Shown: positions 63,239-64,000 of the stretch, piece by piece | How the letters are laid out: each line of letters begins with the position of its first letter | How positions within the stretch are numbered: the stretch's first letter is position 1 | From: Loripinus fragilis | Taxonomy: Eukaryota; Mollusca; Bivalvia; Lucinida; Lucinidae | Direction: 5' to 3' | DNA length: 64,000 nt | Assembly: GCA_964019695.1 (NCBI GenBank) | Contig: CAXHUL010000214.1 | Coordinates: 434,001-498,000, forward strand | The notes under the pieces: generated by a model | What the model saw: the letters and a program-made list of their open reading frames with translations, nothing else | The model's database searches: none | What the model was told of the DNA's origin: nothing | Translations under genes and position numbers: made by a program

Positions 63239-64000
63239 AGATCTTCTAATGCTCATAACTTTTTAATTTTCCGATGGAACGCTTTGAAATTTTCACCATT
63301 TGTAGACGGCCTCCCGTACTACAAACTGATGCCCGTGTGGGCATGATGAAAATAGTAGTTCGCGAGACGGAAGCGCGTAAAGCTTCGGGGCGGCAGACTT
63401 CCACACCCCGATAACTCGGTATCGAAACATTGTTGCGGGCGGGTGCGCATGGCAATACCTGCGCCTCTGTTGGCCCTATCCGCGTGCAAAATCTAAAAGC
63501 GATCAGAGCCGTAGAAAGCGCGTACAACCGCTATCCCCATTTGCCTTGGGCCCTATGGGAAAACAGGAAATATCATAATTGCGGTCCGGGGCGCGCGCGC
63601 ACAATGATAATTTTCACACCCGAGTAAGCTCTTTTATAGGTCAACATTTTGGAAAAAAAATTGGCTTGCTGCCCACAGCAGGAGCTGAGAACCATGCATT
63701 CGGAGGTTTTCACACCCCACCCACTAATGCCCTCAAAGTTTGAGAAAACGCGACCTTCTCGAAAAGCCCCGGAACCTATTGCAAAGTGATGAGCAGTGCC
63801 CAGGAGCACCTCTCAGTCATTTGCGCAAAATTCCTTCGGCTACAAGTGGCTCAAATAAGGGCGTGAAAATTGTGCCGAAAGCCCTTTCAGGGGCTATTGC
63901 TCGGCACTCGGGGGACGGAAAATTATACGCAATGCCTCACAATGAAGCACTGGTCGGGGGCTAACTTCTGGCACCAGTTTCGAGCCCGTCCGTGAAAGTG
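63239..64000. repeat. Partial satellite monomer at right edge
   Basis: The window ends 762 bases into a monomer that is otherwise in phase. It carries private changes near 63511 (T to G), 63758 (G to T in the NruI site) and 63925 (T to A). The array continues to the right with no boundary in sight. Confidence 0.95.

Larger units (their letters stand above)
1..64000. repeat. 818-bp satellite DNA tandem array
   Basis: The whole window is one head-to-tail array. The BglII site AGATCT occurs once per monomer, at 308, 1126, 1944, 2762, then 3581 (step 819), and on to 63239. Steps are 818 except for monomers starting at 2762 and 59966 (819), 21577 (816), 26483, 27300, 29753, 30570, 46062 and 52605 (817), and 37931 (769). 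These deviations sum to -55, which matches 63239-308 = 77 x 818 - 55 exactly. Monomers differ from consensus by roughly 0-10 substitutions each, so pairwise identity is typically above 98%. By hand count the monomer is about 51% GC with about 55 CpG. No unique DNA interrupts the array. This is the normal form of eukaryotic satellite DNA; the family itself is not recognised. Orientation is arbitrary because no gene defines a strand. Confidence 0.98.

Noticed and set aside
1..64000. Short open reading frames of 61-93 codons on both strands, repeated in almost every monomer
   Set aside because: They overlap each other on opposite strands, have no recognisable domain, and vary by missense, frameshift and truncation at the same rate as the rest of the monomer. 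Their persistence is explained by homogenisation of the repeat, not by selection on a protein.
1..64000. CRISPR array
   Set aside because: The repeat unit is 818 bp with no short constant repeat alternating with unique spacers, and no cas genes are present.
1..64000. rDNA or intergenic-spacer repeats, or a tRNA/5S-type pol III gene in each unit
   Set aside because: No rRNA sequence is recognisable. The string ggttcggctac in the monomer faintly resembles a B box but fails at key positions, and no matching A box or cloverleaf was found.
1..64000. Telomeric or interstitial telomere repeats
   Set aside because: No TTTAGGG, TTAGGG or TTAGG tandem runs were seen.
1..64000. Rolling-circle concatemer of a small circular virus or viral satellite
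   Set aside because: No geminivirus-type TAATATTAC nonanucleotide, no Rep-like frame and no stem-loop origin were found. The graded divergence between units fits chromosomal satellite evolution.
1..64000. 818 bp as an exact multiple of a nucleosome repeat
   Set aside because: 818 is about 5 x 164 or 4.5 x 182. Without knowing the linker length of the organism this is numerology.

Overview
This window is one uninterrupted array of a satellite DNA with an 818-bp monomer. Using the single BglII site (AGATCT) in each monomer as phase marker, 78 sites run from 308 to 63239. They delimit 77 complete monomers, with a 307-bp partial unit at the left edge and a 762-bp partial unit at the right edge. 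All monomers are head to tail in the same orientation. No unique sequence, transposon, rRNA or tRNA gene, CRISPR array or credible protein gene lies between or inside them, and both edges are still inside the array. Of the complete monomers, 67 are exactly 818 bp. The others are 769, 816, 817 or 819 bp, and each difference traces to a small indel that can be located.

The layout suggests nuclear heterochromatin (centromeric, pericentromeric, subtelomeric or knob-like) of a eukaryote. The monomer is about 51% GC and has about 55 CpG per 818 bp by hand count, close to the number expected from composition. Most monomer-specific substitutions are nevertheless C-to-T or G-to-A changes at CpG sites, as expected for methylated DNA that is steadily re-homogenised. 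A plant is my preferred guess, with low confidence. I do not recognise the satellite family by name.

Region by region: 0-5 kb, near-consensus monomers. About 5.0-9.9 kb, a three-monomer block (2,454 bp) repeated twice. 10-19 kb, near-consensus monomers, including a perfect consensus unit (13397-14214) beside an unusually diverged one (12417-13164). 19-31 kb, several short-range shared variants, a 2-bp and a 1-bp deletion, and A8-to-A7 changes. 32.7-37.7 kb, a second, weaker three-monomer periodicity. About 38.08 kb, a 49-bp deletion between GGGCGG direct repeats. About 44.6-57.8 kb, an eight-monomer block (6,543 bp) present as two tandem copies with only two differences that I could find. 58-64 kb, near-consensus monomers carrying a few variants also seen in the eight-monomer block.

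There is no gene network here. The content is a record of concerted evolution: unequal exchange or amplification, short conversion-like patches, replication slippage and CpG decay acting on one 818-bp sequence.
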